Counted from the first letter of the stretch, positions 44,910 through 54,852 are shown. The stretch: 64,000 bases of DNA from Paenibacillus shirakamiensis (GCF_017874255.1 NZ_JAGGLD010000002.1:310001-374000), one strand, 5' to 3'. Program-made: numbers and translations. Notes: generated from the letters alone by a model not told the origin.

Positions 44910-45635
44910 ATGTTCAATTGGCAACGCAGCAAACCTCTATTCGTTCTCCTGATATTTACGCTCGTCTTTGTATTATCGGCTTGCGGAGACAAAAACAGAA
45001 GCGAATCCGGGCAAAACAAAACAGATTCTCCAAAAACCGCTTCTCCAGCACCCGCTGAACCCACTCAGCCAGCACCAACCGAATCAGATAAGACAACGGA
45101 CAAGAACAGTGCGAAGAATCCAGTAGTCACCATTGAAATGAGTACAGGTCAAAAAATCAAACTAGAGCTTTATCCCAAAGTAGCTCCAAATACGGTGAAT
45201 AACTTTATCTCATTAATACACAAAAATTTCTATGACGGCAAGATCTTCCACCGCGTTATTCCAGGCTTTATGATTCAGGGGGGAGACCCGAACGGTAATG
45301 GTTCAGGGGGGCCCGGCTATTCCATCAAGGGCGAATTCACATCCAACAACTTTCCGAATGATCTCCTGCACACACGCGGAGTTCTTTCCATGGCACGGAC
45401 AAATGAACCGGATTCTGCGGGTTCTCAGTTCTTTATTATGGCCGCAGATGCTACTTCATTGGATGGACAGTATGCGGCATTCGGTAAAGTAGTTGAAGGA
45501 CTTGAAGTCGTTGATAGTATTGTAGGTCAGAACCGAGATAGTAATGATAAACCTGCTACCGATCAAGTGATGAAAAAAGTAACTGTCGATACTTTTGGGG
45601 TCACGTACAAAGAACCTGAGATTATCAAACCTTAA
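44910..45635 (+). CDS. Lipoprotein cyclophilin-type peptidyl-prolyl isomerase
   Basis: A 241-aa secreted isomerase. The lipoprotein signal ends LSAC (Cys25), followed by a Ser/Pro/Ala/Thr-rich linker (~28-70) and a cyclophilin domain with NFISLIHKNFYDGKIFHRVIPGFMIQGGDP (Arg of the active site in FHRV), GVLSMART and SQFFIM. It would help fold proteins outside the membrane. ATG follows AAAGGAGTG. Monocistronic with its own promoter and terminator. Confidence 0.94.
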   Translation: MFNWQRSKPLFVLLIFTLVFVLSACGDKNRSESGQNKTDSPKTASPAPAEPTQPAPTESDKTTDKNSAKNPVVTIEMSTGQKIKLELYPKVAPNTVNNFISLIHKNFYDGKIFHRVIPGFMIQGGDPNGNGSGGPGYSIKGEFTSNNFPNDLLHTRGVLSMARTNEPDSAGSQFFIMAADATSLDGQYAAFGKVVEGLEVVDSIVGQNRDSNDKPATDQVMKKVTVDTFGVTYKEPEIIKP

Positions 45636-45657
45636 TTTTCTACAGCAACCTATTCGA

Positions 45658-45714
45658 AGAGAGCCATGGATAAAGCCCACAAAGGCCTATCATGGCTCTC
45701 ATTTTATTTTATGT
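45658..45714 (+). terminator. Terminator of the cyclophilin gene
   Basis: AGAGCCATG pairs with CATGGCTCT, with an inner AT and GCC/GGC stem, followed by ATTTTATTTT. Confidence 0.78.
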
Positions 45715-45734
45715 ATACTTCCTATATTGCAACA

Positions 45735-45944
45735 TCAGACAGATAGCATATACAGCGCCGCTGTCCCTACACTCACTACAGTAACCACAAGATAAATCCA
45801 GCTTAATCTGCTTATATTTCCTAAGCTACGCTTCTCATAATTCGGATTAGAGGTCTTATTATCTTTAGACTGACCAATGATGAAGGTGCCAATACCGCCA
45901 ATCAGAGCCACACTTATAATCAATATATATGGTATGTAATTCAC
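45735..45944 (-). CDS. Small two-helix membrane protein
   Basis: A 69-aa protein with helices at about residues 5-24 and 48-66 joined by a polar loop (SKDNKTSNPNYEKRS). GTG start at 45944 with GGGGGAG eight bases upstream. It lies between the cyclophilin gene and the quinol oxidase operon, separated from the latter by a strong terminator, so it is transcribed on its own. Family not recognised. Confidence 0.6.
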   Translation of the reverse strand: MNYIPYILIISVALIGGIGTFIIGQSKDNKTSNPNYEKRSLGNISRLSWIYLVVTVVSVGTAALYMLSV

Positions 45945-46020
45945 CCTGTGATCTCCCCCTTTTGCTTCATTGTAACATCGTATGTCAACACTGCTTGATT
46001 AACTTTGTTCTTCACTATGT

Positions 46021-46062
46021 ATAAAAAAAAGCCGGAACCTTAAAAGGTTCCGGCTTTTAATG
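46021..46062 (-). terminator. Terminator of the qox operon
   Basis: A long perfect stem, AAAAGCCGGAACCTT with AAGGTTCCGGCTTTT, flanked by A and T tracts, starting seven bases after qoxD. Confidence 0.9.
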
Positions 46063-46068
46063 ACAACC

Positions 46069-46407
46069 CTATTGAACGGTAGAGTTAAAGGACATAATCC
46101 AGATGGATCCACCTACGACGGTGAATACGATCAGGAGTCCAACGATTAACGTCATAACGTTCCATCTTGGCTTCTCACCTTCACGAATATGCATGAAGAA
46201 GAACAATTGAACCAAGAGCTGCATAACTGCCATAAGCATTAAAGTCACGACAGTTTGCGTCTTATTGAGCATATCATTCATAACGATAACAAGTGGAATG
46301 ATCGTTAGTACAATAGAGAAGATGAATCCAAGTAGGTAAGATTTCAAAGAACCGTGACCTTGGCTCACTTCATCAGTCGTAGAATGACCGTGTGTATGTT
46401 GACTCAT
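46069..46407 (-). CDS. qoxD: Quinol oxidase subunit IV
   Basis: A 112-aa subunit with three membrane helices, of the CyoD/QoxD family; it stabilises the heme-copper oxidase. The His-rich N-terminus (SQHTHGHSTTDE) and VVTLMLMAVMQLLVQLFFFMHI fit the family. It starts one base after the qoxC stop and is the last gene of the operon, followed by a strong terminator. Confidence 0.93.
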   Translation of the reverse strand: MSQHTHGHSTTDEVSQGHGSLKSYLLGFIFSIVLTIIPLVIVMNDMLNKTQTVVTLMLMAVMQLLVQLFFFMHIREGEKPRWNVMTLIVGLLIVFTVVGGSIWIMSFNSTVQ

Positions 46408-46408
46408 C

Positions 46409-47014
46409 TTACATCACCCCCATCAAGTAAACGACGGTGAATACAAAGATCCAGATAACATCCAAAAAGTGCCAATACAGACCTAAGTTGGTCAACTTCC
46501 GAGTAGTGACTTCCGTCACACCTCTGCGGGAGACCTGAATCATCAGTGCAATCATCCAGACAAGTCCGATGGATACGTGAAGTCCGTGCGTACCAACTAG
46601 GGTGAAGAACGATGACAAGAACGCATTACTTGCAATCGTATGCCCTTCGTTAACCATCTTCACAAATTCCGTAACTTCCATGCCGATAAATGCAGCACCG
46701 AGAAGCGCTGTAACAATTAGCCAAGCAATCAACTGCTTCACGTTCTTCTTGTGCATAGCCAGCATAGCTAGACCACTTGTAAAACTACTTGTAAGCAAGA
46801 TAAACGTTTCAATGATGACGCCTTTCATTTCGAACAATTCTTTAGCGCCCGGACCATTATTCGTATGCGTATGAAGTACTGCATAACAAGCGAACAACGT
46901 ACCAAAGATCAAAATATCTGTAATAATGAAAATCCAGAATCCAAGCACCTTCAAGGACTCATGACTCTCATGGGCTTCATGCGAATGGGAATGTGTTGTT
47001 GCCGCGTGTGCCAT
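46409..47014 (-). CDS. qoxC: Quinol oxidase subunit III
   Basis: A 201-aa subunit with five helices, of the CyoC/QoxC/CtaE family. Motifs: GFWIFIITDILIFGTLFACYAVL, GMEVTEFVKMVNEGH and THGLHVSIGLVWM near the middle, and a C-terminal NLGLYWHFLDVIWIF that is nearly invariant in subunit III. It overlaps the qoxB stop by one base. Confidence 0.95.
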   Translation of the reverse strand: MAHAATTHSHSHEAHESHESLKVLGFWIFIITDILIFGTLFACYAVLHTHTNNGPGAKELFEMKGVIIETFILLTSSFTSGLAMLAMHKKNVKQLIAWLIVTALLGAAFIGMEVTEFVKMVNEGHTIASNAFLSSFFTLVGTHGLHVSIGLVWMIALMIQVSRRGVTEVTTRKLTNLGLYWHFLDVIWIFVFTVVYLMGVM

Positions 47015-48996
47015 TAGACGGTCCTCCCTCTTAAAGCTGCTTCTGTACGCTCAATCTCATCGACTTGAACATAATAATCGGTATCATAAGTGAATGAACG
47101 AGCAAGTAGACTAATTGCTACCCCTACAAGACCCGGAATCGCCATCCACATCCAACCAAATACAAATCCAAATCCAGCAATGAACCAACATACGGACATG
47201 ATGAATGGTATAGCTGAATTCTTAGGCATATGAATCGGCTCAAGCTTCACAGGAGCAGGTTTGATGCCGTTCTTCAGATCCTCTTTTGTCTTCCACCAAG
47301 CATCAGTTCCCTCAACTTCAGGAACTACAGCGAAGTTGTAGAACGGTGCAGGAGATGGGATTGACCATTCCAGCGTACGACCATTCCAAGGATCTCCCGT
47401 AAGATCACGTTCACCTTTACGAATGCTGTAACTGATCTGCCATACTTGCACAATGAAAGCCAGACCCATGACGAATGCACCTACAGTAGAAATCATGTTA
47501 AGCGGTGCCCATCCTAGATCCCAACCGGTGTCGGAACCGTAGGTATATAGACGACGTGTCATACCCATGAAACCAAGTGCATATTGCGGCATGAAACATA
47601 CATAGAAACCAATATTCCATAACCAGAATGACCACTTACCTAGTTTTTCATCAAGTTTGAAGCCGAATACTTTAGGCCACCAGTAGTACATACCTGCAAA
47701 GTAACCGAACACTACACCACCGATCAGAACTTGGTGGAAGTGAGCAATAAGGAAGTAACTGTTGTGATATTGATAATCGGCAGGCGCTACAGCAAGCATA
47801 ACCCCTGTCGCTCCGCCTACGACGAAACAAGGAATGAATCCAAGTGTCCACAGCATCGGCTGCTTGATGGTGATCCGCCCTCGGAACATCGTAAAGAGCC
47901 AGTTAAAGATTTTAACCCCGGTCGGTATCCCAATCACCATCGTCGAGATGGCGAAGAATACATTGACGTTGGCACTAGATCCCATGGTGAAGAAGTGATG
48001 GGCCCAAGTGAAGAAGGACACTACGCTGATCAACATCATGGAGAATACCATCGATTTATATCCGAATATGGATTTCTTAGAGAAGGTAGACACGACTTCG
48101 GAGAAAATACCGAAGGCAGGAATAACTACAATGTATACCTCAGGGTGTCCCCACATCCATATTAAGTTGACGTACATCATCGGGTTCCCGCCTAGATCCA
48201 TGGTGAAGAAATGAGCACCCACAAATCGGTCGAGGAATAGTAAAGCTAGTGTTACCGTAAGGATCGGGAAGGCAAAAATGATCATTACAGAACTGGATAA
48301 CACGGACCAAGAGAAGAGTGGCATTTTCATCATCTTCATGCCTGGTGCGCGCATTTTAAGGATCGTTACTAAGAAGTTAATCCCTGTTGCCAAGGAACCT
48401 ATACCGGAAATCTGAATCCCCCATATATAGAAGTTCTCCCCTACACCCGGACTATATGCAAGCTCCGATAACGGTGGATAACTTAACCATCCTGCATCAG
48501 GAGATCCCCCGATGACAAAAGAAAGGTTGAACAGCATGGCTCCCATAAGGAACAACCAGAAACTCATCGAGTTCAGGAACGGGAACGCAACGTCCCTTGC
48601 TCCTAATTGAAGCGGTACAACTAGATTAAATAAGGCAAACATCAGCGGCATCGCCATGAACAAGATCATGATCGTACCATGCGTAGTAAAGACCGCATTA
48701 TAATGGTCCGCTTGTAAGAATTTCATATTCGGCAAGGCAAGCTGGGTACGCATCAAGAGCGCATCCACACCGCCACGGAATAACATCAATAAGGATGCAA
48801 TCAGATACATAATCCCAATCTTTTTGTGATCGACGGTAGTAATCCATTCCCGCCAAAGCCACTTCCACTTTTTAAAGTAAGTTAGGACAAACAAAATTGC
48901 GATACTTGTAAGTCCTATGGAGACGTCCGCTCCATAAATCAGCGGGTCACCTGTAACGAAAAAAGTGGAGGCGAAGTCTTTAATATTTTCCCACAT
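47014..48996 (-). CDS. qoxB: Quinol oxidase subunit I
   Basis: A 660-aa heme-copper oxidase catalytic subunit with about 15 helices. Visible features: DHKKIGIMYL at the start of the core, the low-spin heme ligand in FTTHGTIMI, the CuB/Tyr motif WGHPEVYI, the CuB His pair AHHFFTMG and the K-channel region. It reduces oxygen to water while pumping protons. Length and C-terminal extension fit the quinol-oxidising group. Transcribed after qoxA with a 23-base gap. Confidence 0.97.
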   Translation of the reverse strand: MWENIKDFASTFFVTGDPLIYGADVSIGLTSIAILFVLTYFKKWKWLWREWITTVDHKKIGIMYLIASLLMLFRGGVDALLMRTQLALPNMKFLQADHYNAVFTTHGTIMILFMAMPLMFALFNLVVPLQLGARDVAFPFLNSMSFWLFLMGAMLFNLSFVIGGSPDAGWLSYPPLSELAYSPGVGENFYIWGIQISGIGSLATGINFLVTILKMRAPGMKMMKMPLFSWSVLSSSVMIIFAFPILTVTLALLFLDRFVGAHFFTMDLGGNPMMYVNLIWMWGHPEVYIVVIPAFGIFSEVVSTFSKKSIFGYKSMVFSMMLISVVSFFTWAHHFFTMGSSANVNVFFAISTMVIGIPTGVKIFNWLFTMFRGRITIKQPMLWTLGFIPCFVVGGATGVMLAVAPADYQYHNSYFLIAHFHQVLIGGVVFGYFAGMYYWWPKVFGFKLDEKLGKWSFWLWNIGFYVCFMPQYALGFMGMTRRLYTYGSDTGWDLGWAPLNMISTVGAFVMGLAFIVQVWQISYSIRKGERDLTGDPWNGRTLEWSIPSPAPFYNFAVVPEVEGTDAWWKTKEDLKNGIKPAPVKLEPIHMPKNSAIPFIMSVCWFIAGFGFVFGWMWMAIPGLVGVAISLLARSFTYDTDYYVQVDEIERTEAALRGRTV

Positions 48997-49019
48997 TACA
49001 ATCCCTCTTTCGCCTGTGT

Positions 49020-49940
49020 TTATGGTTTTGTAGAACCGTTATAGCTACCGGAACTCATACTTTCTGAGCCATGCTTCATATAAATCCCGCCATTTTTGTT
49101 CACAATATCTGTATACAGCGTAGCTGGATAATCTGAATAGAACTGTTGTTTCATCGTGCTTGGTTTGGCAAGCTCTGTGTAGCCTTCATTCGTAAGTTTA
49201 GGTGAGCTTGATTTCACTTCTTTCACCCAAGTATTAAAGTCAGCCTGCGGTTTGGACTCGACAACGAAATTCATCTTCGCAAAGTCTCTCCCACTAAAGT
49301 TCGCCCCTGAACCATAATAGGTACCCGGCTTATCTGCTTGTAGCCACAGCTGCATGGCCATACCTGGCATAGAATATTCTTGTCCGCCTAGTTGAGGAAT
49401 CCAGAATGAGTTCATCGGTGCATCCGATGTTAACTGGAAGCGAACCGGAACTCCTGCAGGAATCTGAACATAGTTGACTGTTGCAATCTTCTGATCTGGA
49501 TATTGGAATAACCATTTCCAATCTAATGAAGTAACCTGAATCGTAATCGGTGTACTATCCGACACAGGCGGCTTAGCCAGTTTGTAAGTATCCCGTGCAG
49601 TCACAACCCCCAAAATGATGATGATGACAATCGGAATTCCCCACCAGATCGTCTCCAGCAACTTGCTGTCGTCCCAATGAGGTTGATACGGAGCTTTATT
49701 ATTTGGCGTATCTCTGTATCTCCAGACGATAAAGACAAGAAGTCCGATAACAGGAATAACAACCGCCATACAAATCATACCGGTCAACATAATTAATTTC
49801 TGCTGTACCTCAGCGACAGGACCTTTGGCATCAAGCACAATAAACTTATCCCATCCCAGATACACGGACACCCCTATAATCAGAGCATATCCGACTACAA
49901 TGAGCATCAGTAGCTTCCATCCGGAAAGCTTGTTTTTCAT
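49020..49940 (-). CDS. qoxA: Quinol oxidase subunit II
   Basis: A 306-aa subunit II with two N-terminal helices and a cupredoxin-like outer domain. The region that in cytochrome c oxidases carries the CuA ligands reads GSGANFSGRDFAKM here and has no Cys or His ligands, so the electron donor must be quinol. There is no lipobox Cys in the signal region. ATG at 49940 lies after GAGGTGATGGGGAA; the frame runs 19 codons further upstream without a site. First gene of qoxABCD. Confidence 0.94.
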   Translation of the reverse strand: MKNKLSGWKLLMLIVVGYALIIGVSVYLGWDKFIVLDAKGPVAEVQQKLIMLTGMICMAVVIPVIGLLVFIVWRYRDTPNNKAPYQPHWDDSKLLETIWWGIPIVIIIILGVVTARDTYKLAKPPVSDSTPITIQVTSLDWKWLFQYPDQKIATVNYVQIPAGVPVRFQLTSDAPMNSFWIPQLGGQEYSMPGMAMQLWLQADKPGTYYGSGANFSGRDFAKMNFVVESKPQADFNTWVKEVKSSSPKLTNEGYTELAKPSTMKQQFYSDYPATLYTDIVNKNGGIYMKHGSESMSSGSYNGSTKP

Positions 49941-50150
49941 TTCCCCATCACCTCTGCATCTATACAGAATGAACTGATGAATGGGCCAAGAGTTCAAGCT
50001 GTATACTTAGTTTTTTATCGAATAATCCTTTAGCTGTTTCAGTGTATCAGATCGCATGTGAGTTATGTCACTAGTTAACCAAATCGTCATAATTGCTTTT
50101 CCATTATCCAGTAATTTTTTTCACAAACTGTTCACAACTCCTTTTCATAC

Positions 50151-50188
50151 GAAAAAAAGCCCTTAGGAGCTTCTCCTAAGGGCTTTCA
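50151..50188 (-). terminator. Terminator of the 86-aa membrane protein gene
   Basis: A perfect stem AAAGCCCTTAGGAG / CTCCTAAGGGCTTT with seven T residues on the minus strand. Confidence 0.9.
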
Positions 50189-50229
50189 TACATTCCGATT
50201 ATAAGTTCAAGTCACTTCTATCCTTAGTC

Positions 50230-50490
50230 TTATCCATTACCCTTATCTGCATTGGACTGAACCAGATATATTGAAGTTCCCACGGTATAGACAAAGACAC
50301 TAGAGATCATAAAGCCTAGACCCGCCATTAAAGTCATATTACGATCGGTGAAATCACTAATATTCATTAGACACATCACTACACCCACGCCTAACAATAT
50401 CCAAGAAATTACCGTCATATAAGCCGCCAAGCTATAACCTTCATCTTTCATCTGACGCACTCGATCTAATGGATATACTTTCGCTGACAT
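50230..50490 (-). CDS. Two-helix membrane protein
   Basis: An 86-aa protein: a basic/polar N-terminus (KVYPLDRVRQMKDEGYS), then helices at about residues 22-42 and 54-77. The start at 50490 is preceded by AGGAGTGATGAAGA. It is monocistronic with a strong terminator. No family recognised; the arrangement could fit a small stress- or oxidase-associated membrane protein, but that would be a guess. Confidence 0.65.
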   Translation of the reverse strand: MSAKVYPLDRVRQMKDEGYSLAAYMTVISWILLGVGVVMCLMNISDFTDRNMTLMAGLGFMISSVFVYTVGTSIYLVQSNADKGNG

Positions 50491-50679
50491 TCTTCATCAC
50501 TCCTGTTCAACATCATGAAAAGGCTTTCTTGTACATAGTATACCACAAAGTTCACAATTTTGTTCATAATTTGTACAAATTTATTTTGAAATTTCGTCAC
50601 ATTTAAAATCTTTTATTACCTATAACCCTACATACCCTAAATTAAACATGTCTGATCGTTTTTTGGCCATACTAGAACA

Positions 50680-50688
50680 TGCTATAAT
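50680..50688 (+). promoter_or_regulatory. Extended -10 promoter of the thrE-like genes
   Basis: TGC followed by a perfect TATAAT (50683-50688), an extended -10 element, lies 26 bases before the first start codon. The -35 region is poor, as is usual with this type. Confidence 0.55.
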
Positions 50689-50713
50689 AGGAAACGTTTA
50701 GATAAGAATTGAG

Positions 50714-51508
50714 ATGAAGGAGAAGATGATATTGAATTCTGACCCGGTCGTTCATAAGCCGGATCGTGCGGATATAGCAACGACTACTGATCTTTGCCTT
50801 CTGGCAGGTAAAATCATGCTTCAAAGTGGTGCGGAGACGTACCGAGTAGAGGACACGATGTCCCGGATTGCCGCCTGCCTCGGATTTCCTAAATCCACAA
50901 GTTATGTGACGCCTACAGGAATTATGTTTCAAGCGGATGAAGCTGGAGCAGCCAAGTTAACAGGAATCGCCGAACGAACCACGGATTTGCAAAAGGTTAC
51001 CGCTGTGAATGGGATATCCCGTCAATTAAGCGGAGGCCAACTAACAGCAGAGCAGGCTCGGCTGAAGTTAAAAGAAGTGGAATGTGCAGCACATGCTTTC
51101 CCGATATGGCTGCAAATTGCGGCAGCTTCCATCGCTAGCGGTTGCTTTATGATTATGTTCCAAGGGGGATGGAACGACTTCGTTCCTGCTATGTTCAGCG
51201 GAGGATTTGGATATTGCGCTGTAATATATTTTCATCAATTGGTTCGTGTTAAGTTCTTCTCAGAACTTATGGCTTCCTTTGTTGTGGGTCTGATCTCACT
51301 GATCTTTGTACAGCTTGGATGGGGACATGCATTAGACAAAATTATTATCGGTTCCGTAATGCCACTTGTACCGGGACTCTTGATAACAAATGCTGTACGT
51401 GATCTGATGGCAGGTCATCTGGTGTCTGGGCTATCCCGAGGTGTAGAAGCTTTTCTTACAGCCTTTGCGATTGGTACGGGGATCGCCGTTGCCATTACTA
51501 TCTTTTAA
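50714..51508 (+). CDS. ThrE-family threonine/serine exporter, large half
   Basis: A 264-aa protein of the ThrE/DUF1212 family. The cytoplasmic N-terminal part contains GKIMLQSGAETYRVEDTM, a hallmark of the family, and the second half has five helices including IIIGSVMPLVPGLLITNAVRDLM. The start is uncertain: ATG at 50714, ATG at 50726 or TTG at 50732; AAGGAG at 50717 favours the last. The partner half is encoded 21 bases downstream. Split ThrE systems export amino acids or, in related proteins, succinate. Confidence 0.9.
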   Translation: MKEKMILNSDPVVHKPDRADIATTTDLCLLAGKIMLQSGAETYRVEDTMSRIAACLGFPKSTSYVTPTGIMFQADEAGAAKLTGIAERTTDLQKVTAVNGISRQLSGGQLTAEQARLKLKEVECAAHAFPIWLQIAAASIASGCFMIMFQGGWNDFVPAMFSGGFGYCAVIYFHQLVRVKFFSELMASFVVGLISLIFVQLGWGHALDKIIIGSVMPLVPGLLITNAVRDLMAGHLVSGLSRGVEAFLTAFAIGTGIAVAITIF

Positions 51509-51529
51509 ATTCAGAGTGAGGTCTATTTA

Positions 51530-51949
51530 ATGTTTGCACAACTTGTCACTAGCTTCATTGCCTCATCCGCTTTCACAATTCTATTCAACACACCCAAACG
51601 TTCTTTATTGCAGTGCGGTATTGCCGGAATGATTAGCTGGATGATCTATCTTCTGCTTCAAGGCATTTGGGGTCCAATCTTAGCTTCATTAATAGCTACT
51701 ACACTTGTAGGAATCATGGGGCAAATTTTTGCAAGGCTCTACAAGCTCCCCGTTATTATTTTCAGTGTTGCTGGGATTATTCCTTTAGTACCTGGTGGGA
51801 TTGCTTATGATGCGATGCGTAAATTCGTAGAAAATGATCACAACGCTGCCGTTCAGCTAGCTGCTCAGGCCTTTTTAATCTCAGGTTCCATTGCCATGGG
51901 TCTTATTCTGTCAGAAGTGCTTAACCAGATGGTACGAAGAAGGGCTTAA
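51530..51949 (+). CDS. ThrE-family threonine/serine exporter, small half (DUF3815)
   Basis: A 139-aa protein with four or five helices that corresponds to the C-terminal part of fused ThrE exporters. The signature FSVAGIIPLVPGGIAYDAMRKF mirrors the LMPLVPG segment of the large half, showing that both halves descend from a duplication. ATG follows GTGAGG. Works with the product of the preceding gene. Confidence 0.9.
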   Translation: MFAQLVTSFIASSAFTILFNTPKRSLLQCGIAGMISWMIYLLLQGIWGPILASLIATTLVGIMGQIFARLYKLPVIIFSVAGIIPLVPGGIAYDAMRKFVENDHNAAVQLAAQAFLISGSIAMGLILSEVLNQMVRRRA

Positions 51950-52039
51950 TCAAGATATACTTACGTTAACAAACATATTTTAATTTACAAACCATTTCAA
52001 ATTACAAACATAATCCAAACTTTTCAAGGGAGGTTAAGA

Positions 52040-53848
52040 ATGTTGAGTATTCAGCGACGTATGGAGGAATTGGAGAAAAAAGTCCAGATTCTTGAACAAG
52101 AAGTGGTTCATCTGCGCAACAATTCATTACACACTCTCCATTCCAATACAGACGAGGTACCTGAGACTGATTCATCAGCGACACATCAGGATTCACTACA
52201 TACTCTTCCGCTGAATGCATCCACAAATATTACCGCTCCTCTCGCGCATGAGAAAAAACTAATCGATCAATTCAATGTGCTTCATGGTCGTAACGAGCAG
52301 GCTTCCATAACAGCAACTCCTAAAGAGCCTATAGATTGGGAACACTTATTAGCTCGCATTTGGCTTCCCCGGATATTTATTATTGTGCTTTTACTAGGTG
52401 TATTGTGGGGATTCTCGGCTGCTGTACGCAATGGAATCTTAACTGAACCGCTGCGCTGTATTCTGGGACTTATGGTCGCAGCCATAATGTTCTGGTATGG
52501 CGAAGTACAGTATCGGCACAAAAGATCCGCTCTGGCTCAAGTTCTGCTTGGTGGATCTATTGCTATTTTAATTCTTACCTTATTCGCCGCCCACATGCTG
52601 TATGGGTTAATCCCTGCTCCGCACTCCTTTGTATTATATTTGCTCTCCATTGGAGCTGGGGTATTCACAGCCATAAGGCACCGCTCTCAGACCCTCTTGA
52701 TTGTGACCATGCTGGGGGGCTTTATGGTTCCATTCCTTATTCGCTCTACAGTACCAAATACTTGGGTCTTCGTCGGGTATGAGACGCTCTTTTCCGTAAC
52801 GATGTTGATCTTATCTTCTATATTTGCTTATCGAATCGCTCACTTTACCGCCATCGGATTGCTTCATATTCCTTTGTTTTTCTTATTCATCTTTCTAGGG
52901 AATCAGTCCGGATCTGTAGCCTACGCCTTCATTACAGGAGCTACGTTGCAGTATATAACCATATTTGTCATTGCTCTTTTACAAAAGAACCGTGACATCT
53001 ACCACAAAAGTATCGTGGTCTTCTCGGGTTTCTTATTGCTAACCGGCTGGGCTTCCATGGTATCGAATCGAGAGAACCTACCCATGTTATTTGACATCTT
53101 AATTGGCTTATGGGCTGGGATATTTACACTTACAGCACTTTGGAAACATGTCTGGAAAGAGAACGAACCCGTATATCTTGCTGCGGCCAGCTATGCATGG
53201 TTCATCTGGTTATCCCACATCCTAGGTACGGAAAGCCTATACATGGCCTGGACCATGGAAGGATTCATTCTTTTGCTGCTTGCTATACGTAGCAAAAGCC
53301 CGCTCCAACAAATCTCTGGATGTGTGATTTACTCCCTAGGACTTATGGGTACTTTATCGACGGATATTCGTGACATTGCATCCTATGCTTCTGCAAGCTG
53401 GATCATTCTCATTGCTACACTGATCATCATGCTTCAAGTTATTCGCAGACGGCCTCATCTGAAACATACATTTATCTATCACTCATATATTTGGTTCTGG
53501 CTTACCCTGTTCATTATCCTTTTGTTCACCAAAGAAATGAGTGAAGTCTTCACATGGTATCTCAGCACAGATACTCAACATTTGGTGTTATCTAGCGTAT
53601 GGGCTGCTTATGCCGTAGTTATGATTGTGATTGGAGTCCTATTTCAACATAAGTATGCAAGACTAGCAGGTATTCTCCTTCTACTCCTAACTTTACTCAA
53701 GCTCATTCTTATTGATATTCCAGGGGTATCGTTACCTATCAGAGCCATATTGTTCATAGGACTAGGAGCTATAGGCATTATTATTTCCCGACTATTATAT
53801 AGAAAACAGGCAATTCAGCCTCCAGCCGACCCGCCAGCAACACGATAA
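52040..53848 (+). CDS. DUF2339 polytopic membrane protein
   Basis: A 602-aa protein: a coiled coil at residues ~1-30 (RMEELEKKVQILEQEVVHLR), a polar linker to ~95, then about 16 membrane helices to the end. The fold and order fit DUF2339 membrane proteins. No catalytic motif is visible. ATG follows AAGGGAGGTTAAGA. It lies in a rightward run, 90 bases after the ThrE small subunit and 26 before an aldo/keto reductase gene. Function unknown. Confidence 0.85.
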   Translation: MLSIQRRMEELEKKVQILEQEVVHLRNNSLHTLHSNTDEVPETDSSATHQDSLHTLPLNASTNITAPLAHEKKLIDQFNVLHGRNEQASITATPKEPIDWEHLLARIWLPRIFIIVLLLGVLWGFSAAVRNGILTEPLRCILGLMVAAIMFWYGEVQYRHKRSALAQVLLGGSIAILILTLFAAHMLYGLIPAPHSFVLYLLSIGAGVFTAIRHRSQTLLIVTMLGGFMVPFLIRSTVPNTWVFVGYETLFSVTMLILSSIFAYRIAHFTAIGLLHIPLFFLFIFLGNQSGSVAYAFITGATLQYITIFVIALLQKNRDIYHKSIVVFSGFLLLTGWASMVSNRENLPMLFDILIGLWAGIFTLTALWKHVWKENEPVYLAAASYAWFIWLSHILGTESLYMAWTMEGFILLLLAIRSKSPLQQISGCVIYSLGLMGTLSTDIRDIASYASASWIILIATLIIMLQVIRRRPHLKHTFIYHSYIWFWLTLFIILLFTKEMSEVFTWYLSTDTQHLVLSSVWAAYAVVMIVIGVLFQHKYARLAGILLLLLTLLKLILIDIPGVSLPIRAILFIGLGAIGIIISRLLYRKQAIQPPADPPATR

Positions 53849-53874
53849 ATTACAACCTTAGGAGGAATATATTC

Positions 53875-54852
53875 ATGAAGATTATGCCCCTTGAACAACG
53901 TGGTATTTCCACGAGTCGACTCATTTTGGGTTGCATGCCTTTTGGTGGAGGATGGAACCGTGAGCCTATCGAACAGCAACATATCCTTGAAGCGGAACGT
54001 GCTGTAGATGCAGCATTGTCCATTGGCATCTCCATGTTCGATCATGCAGATATTTATACGATGGGTAAGGCGGAGGAGACCTTCGGTCACCTATTGAAAG
54101 CCCGCCCCTCTCTCCGCGATCAAGTAGTCATTCAATCCAAATGCGGCATTCGAGTAGCCAAGGGACAAGTACCCGGTCGTTATGATTTCTCCAAAGCTTA
54201 TATTCTTGAATCTGTAAATGGCATCCTTCAGCGTCTGGGAACAGAGTACTTGGATATTCTATTACTTCACCGTCCAGATCCACTCATGGACCCAAACGAA
54301 GTCGCTGAAGCCTTAGGCAAGTTAAAGTCCTCAGGAAAAGTCCGTTACTTTGGCGTATCCAACATGAACAGTTCGCAGGTTCGCTTCTTACAAAGTGCCC
54401 TTCCTGAAGCCATTGCAGTTAATCAATTAGAAATGAGTCTATCTAAGCTTGATTTCGTAGATCAGACTGTACATGTTAATCAAGCTGAAGGAAACTCCGT
54501 TCACTTCGGAGAGGGACTGCTCGAACATGCTCAACTTCAGCGAATTCAGCTTCAAGCTTGGGGACCCTTGGCTCAAGGAGCTTTCTCTGGTCGTTCTTTA
54601 GAGGGCGAATCTGAACGAGTTGTACAGACTGCGGCCCTAGTTACACGCTTAGCCGAAGCTAAAAATACTACACCAGAAGCCATTGTACTCGGCTGGCTTA
54701 TGAGGCATCCGGCGATGATTCAGCCAGTTCTAGGCAGCTCTAATCCCAAGCGAATTATTGCCTGCCGAGATGCGGAGCGTGTCTCTGTGAACTTGACCCG
54801 AGATGAATGGTACAGCTTGTACGTGAGTTCTCGAGGTCATGCGCTTCCATAA
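53875..54852 (+). CDS. Aldo/keto reductase
   Basis: A 325-aa TIM-barrel NADP-dependent oxidoreductase. The catalytic set is MFDHADIYTMGKAEE (Asp and Tyr), QSKCGI (Lys) and LLLHRPDPLMDP (His); the cofactor-binding end shows PVLGSSNPKRI. It resembles the YdhF/YcsN-like group of aldo/keto reductases. ATG follows TAGGAGGAATATATTC. It follows the DUF2339 gene with a short gap. Substrate not evident. Confidence 0.92.
   Translation: MKIMPLEQRGISTSRLILGCMPFGGGWNREPIEQQHILEAERAVDAALSIGISMFDHADIYTMGKAEETFGHLLKARPSLRDQVVIQSKCGIRVAKGQVPGRYDFSKAYILESVNGILQRLGTEYLDILLLHRPDPLMDPNEVAEALGKLKSSGKVRYFGVSNMNSSQVRFLQSALPEAIAVNQLEMSLSKLDFVDQTVHVNQAEGNSVHFGEGLLEHAQLQRIQLQAWGPLAQGAFSGRSLEGESERVVQTAALVTRLAEAKNTTPEAIVLGWLMRHPAMIQPVLGSSNPKRIIACRDAERVSVNLTRDEWYSLYVSSRGHALP

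Noticed and set aside
49998..50150. Regulatory RNA upstream of qoxA
   Set aside because: I looked for a conserved hairpin or riboswitch core and saw none.
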